Below, in pieces: positions 39,954 to 42,924 of a DNA stretch of 42,924 bases. The DNA comes from Pseudomonadota bacterium (lineage in GTDB: Bacteria > Pseudomonadota > Alphaproteobacteria > Sphingomonadales > Sphingomonadaceae): the NCBI GenBank assembly GCA_023458055.1, contig JAEXAW010000065.1, positions 1-42,924 of the forward strand. Direction: 5' to 3'. Position numbers and translations under genes: made by a program. The stretch's first letter is position 1, and each line of letters opens with the position of its first letter. Below the pieces are notes generated by a model that had not been told where the DNA came from, did no database searches, and saw only the letters and a program-made list of their open reading frames with translations.

Positions 39954-41375
39954 TTAGAAGCTATACTTAAACGCAAATTCGACGCGGTCGAGTTGTCCGC
40001 TCGCGGTGGTCGGGAGACCGCCCGACAACACCCAGATTTCGCGCACACCGTGGCGATATTCTGCCCCGATGTCGAACCCCTTGACCGGCGACCAGAAAAT
40101 GTTCGCGGCCGCAGACCAGGCGCTTTCGTTAGCACCGACCGGACGATAGGCGGTTGGATAATCGACATTCTGCATCGAATACATGAGGTTGGTGCGCAGG
40201 TTCGGCGTGAGACCGATGCGCGCCGCGGCAAACCCCGCGAACGTCTTGACCTTGGCGAGATCAAGCCCGCCCCCTGTGGGCACGTAAACGATGGCATCCG
40301 GGGCAAAGTTCAAGCCGACATAGCGGCCAATGCCGCTACCATAAGTGGCCATGAAGCTCACATTATGGCGCTTGTCGGGACCGAAGGGAACCTTGCCCGC
40401 GCCGCTAATGCCCCAGCCGGTGCCGCGTGCGGAGAGCGTGCCATTATCCACCGAAAGCTGTCGCACCACACCGGCCAGCGACAATTCGCCGAAGCTCGGC
40501 TTCAACAGCAGGCGTGCGGTGAAATCAGGAATCCGGTCATCATCCTGCTCGGTGAGTGCGGCGGAGGTTGGGGTTGCTGTCGCGGTTTCCGGATTTTCAA
40601 CCGAGAATAACAAGGCCGCATTTTCGCCCAGTTTCTTGGTATAGCGCACTTGCGGTTGGCGGACGAAGACCGTGCCTTCGGTCACGCCGACAAAATCGGT
40701 CGATTCAGGGAGCGCGCCGGTATATTGGAAGTTCGACCATTCCTGTCCTGCGAGCAGGTTATCAAAAGTGATAAAGCCGCGCCGCAGGGCCAGATTATAG
40801 CCGTTGGTGGTGCGTTCCGAGCCTTGCGTACCCGCAGCAGTCTGGAAATCAAATTCGATATGGCCACCCAGCTTATGCTTGCCGATTGGCGTCGAGGTGG
40901 TCAGCCACACCCGCGTTTGCTTGCCCGAAAAATCGAAATCGGTGGATTCGCGCACGCCACCGACCGGAATGGATTGCGGCAAATAGAAATCGCGGCCGAG
41001 CGTATTGCCCGCGACATCACCATCATCCCAGCGGCTGAACATCGCGTTGGTCTTGATAAAGCCGTTGAGCTTGACCGTGGTGCCGCCGACCTTGAAACCA
41101 TCGGCGGGCGCCGGAGGCGGGGGTGGGGGCGTTGCGGCGGCGGTCTGGATGGCCTGAACCTTTTGTTCGGTCTGTTGTTGGTTTTGCTTGAGCTCGGCGT
41201 TGCGCGCCCGTTCGGCGTCAAGTTCGGCGCGCAAGGCTCCCACACTCTCCTCAAGCGCCTTCAGCCGCGCTTCCATCTCTGTCTGCTTGCTGCTCTGGGC
41301 CATGGCTCCAACAGGCGTCAGCGCCAACAGCGCGACTCCTGCGAGCAGCCCAATTCTGCCTTTCATTCCGCTCAT
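39954..41375 (-). CDS. DcaP-like trimeric outer-membrane porin
   Basis: A 473-residue porin. It has a signal peptide (cut after AMA, residue 26), an N-terminal coiled coil at about 29-78 (EMEARLKALEESVGALRAEL), and a Pro-rich hinge (PPPPPPAPAD). A beta-barrel starts KLNGFIKTNAMFSRWDDGD and ends in Phe (FAFKYSF). The coiled coil plus barrel starting GFIKTNAMF matches DcaP, a channel for dicarboxylates and other small acids. GGGGAGGG lies upstream. The MFS gene follows after 24 bp, so the pair could carry an acid across both membranes. Confidence 0.88.
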   Translation of the reverse strand: MSGMKGRIGLLAGVALLALTPVGAMAQSSKQTEMEARLKALEESVGALRAELDAERARNAELKQNQQQTEQKVQAIQTAAATPPPPPPAPADGFKVGGTTVKLNGFIKTNAMFSRWDDGDVAGNTLGRDFYLPQSIPVGGVRESTDFDFSGKQTRVWLTTSTPIGKHKLGGHIEFDFQTAAGTQGSERTTNGYNLALRRGFITFDNLLAGQEWSNFQYTGALPESTDFVGVTEGTVFVRQPQVRYTKKLGENAALLFSVENPETATATPTSAALTEQDDDRIPDFTARLLLKPSFGELSLAGVVRQLSVDNGTLSARGTGWGISGAGKVPFGPDKRHNVSFMATYGSGIGRYVGLNFAPDAIVYVPTGGGLDLAKVKTFAGFAAARIGLTPNLRTNLMYSMQNVDYPTAYRPVGANESAWSAAANIFWSPVKGFDIGAEYRHGVREIWVLSGGLPTTASGQLDRVEFAFKYSF

Positions 41376-41642
41376 CTTACCCTCCCCTCATGAAGGTTTT
41401 GGTTGAACTCCAGCAGGTGCGGCGCAGGCTTCTATTGGCCCTGTCACCGCGCAGACCTTTCGGGTCATGGTCTGATGCTCGGGCAAAACGGCGTATTGCG
41501 GAAGCTAGACCTTGGTCGAACAAGGGGCGGATGTTCATTCGACGATGGTCGGGGGTGCCAAGAGGTGACGGGATAGCTAGGCTGCGGGCAAAATAATGAG
41601 CCGCATCCGATGATGCGCGCGCAGGATCCAAGGAGAGCAACC
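41376..41642. promoter_or_regulatory. Divergent control region between the dcaP-like gene and acs
   Basis: The 267-bp gap holds both promoters. The Shine-Dalgarno GGGGAGGG of the porin and AGGAGAG of acs are clear. I cannot pick -35/-10 pairs or a convincing operator by eye. The shared gap makes joint control of uptake and activation likely, as inference. Confidence 0.5.

Positions 41643-42924
<1,282 letters not shown>

Overview
The window looks like a chromosomal piece of a sphingomonad-type alphaproteobacterium (Sphingomonadales). This is inferred from gene content and a GC-rich, GCG/CGC-biased coding style: a three-gene petABC cytochrome bc1 operon followed by apt, a DUF2794 gene, an EipA/DUF1134 envelope protein, aerobic HemF, an EpsC-type serine acetyltransferase, TonB-dependent and DcaP-type outer-membrane proteins, and many short dispersed palindromes in intergenic DNA. 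No species can be named from sequence alone.

Layout. 1-524: two small unknown minus-strand genes, one cut by the window edge. 525-1821: about 1.3 kb without a credible gene, packed with REP-like palindromes and short tandem repeats. 1822-3994: oxyR, divergent from cysE, then a DUF2794 gene. 4007-7905: two minus-strand outer-membrane genes (OprO/OprP-like porin, TonB-dependent receptor). 8158-9063: a short-chain dehydrogenase. 9399-13985: glmU and glmS, the amino-sugar/UDP-GlcNAc genes, separated by an AT-richer unknown gene and a VapBC toxin-antitoxin pair. 14052-14604: a ParDE module whose parE is frameshifted. 14654-15903: a small membrane protein and a histidine-rich CDF metal exporter. 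16019-19594: argD, a small exported protein, argF, hslO. 20321-21687: queC-queE of 7-deazaguanine synthesis. 21694-22750: a lipoprotein and lipB on the minus strand. 22885-24499: two tandem paralogous membrane proteins. 24579-25921: hemF and trmL on the minus strand. 26149-29451: petA-petB-petC-apt. 29575-31001: a polymorphic-toxin-like gene overlapped by a small putative immunity gene. 31083-31970: eipA. 32172-32263: tRNA-Ser(GCU). 32291-34700: a double-GNAT protein divergent from an atypical LysR regulator. 34829-37705: an M16 zinc-protease lipoprotein. 38238-42924: an organic-acid module of MFS transporter and DcaP-like porin divergent from acetyl-CoA synthetase, which runs off the right edge.

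Functional themes are central metabolism (cell-wall precursors, arginine, cysteine, haem, lipoate, respiratory complex III, acetate activation), envelope maintenance and uptake, and a scatter of small accessory conflict genes. The most unusual parts are the toxin/immunity-like pair at 29575-31001, the two toxin-antitoxin modules flanking glmS (one damaged), the MFS carrier with an inserted periplasmic domain of about 120 residues, the tandem GNAT protein paired with a divergent LysR, and the repeat-dense left end.
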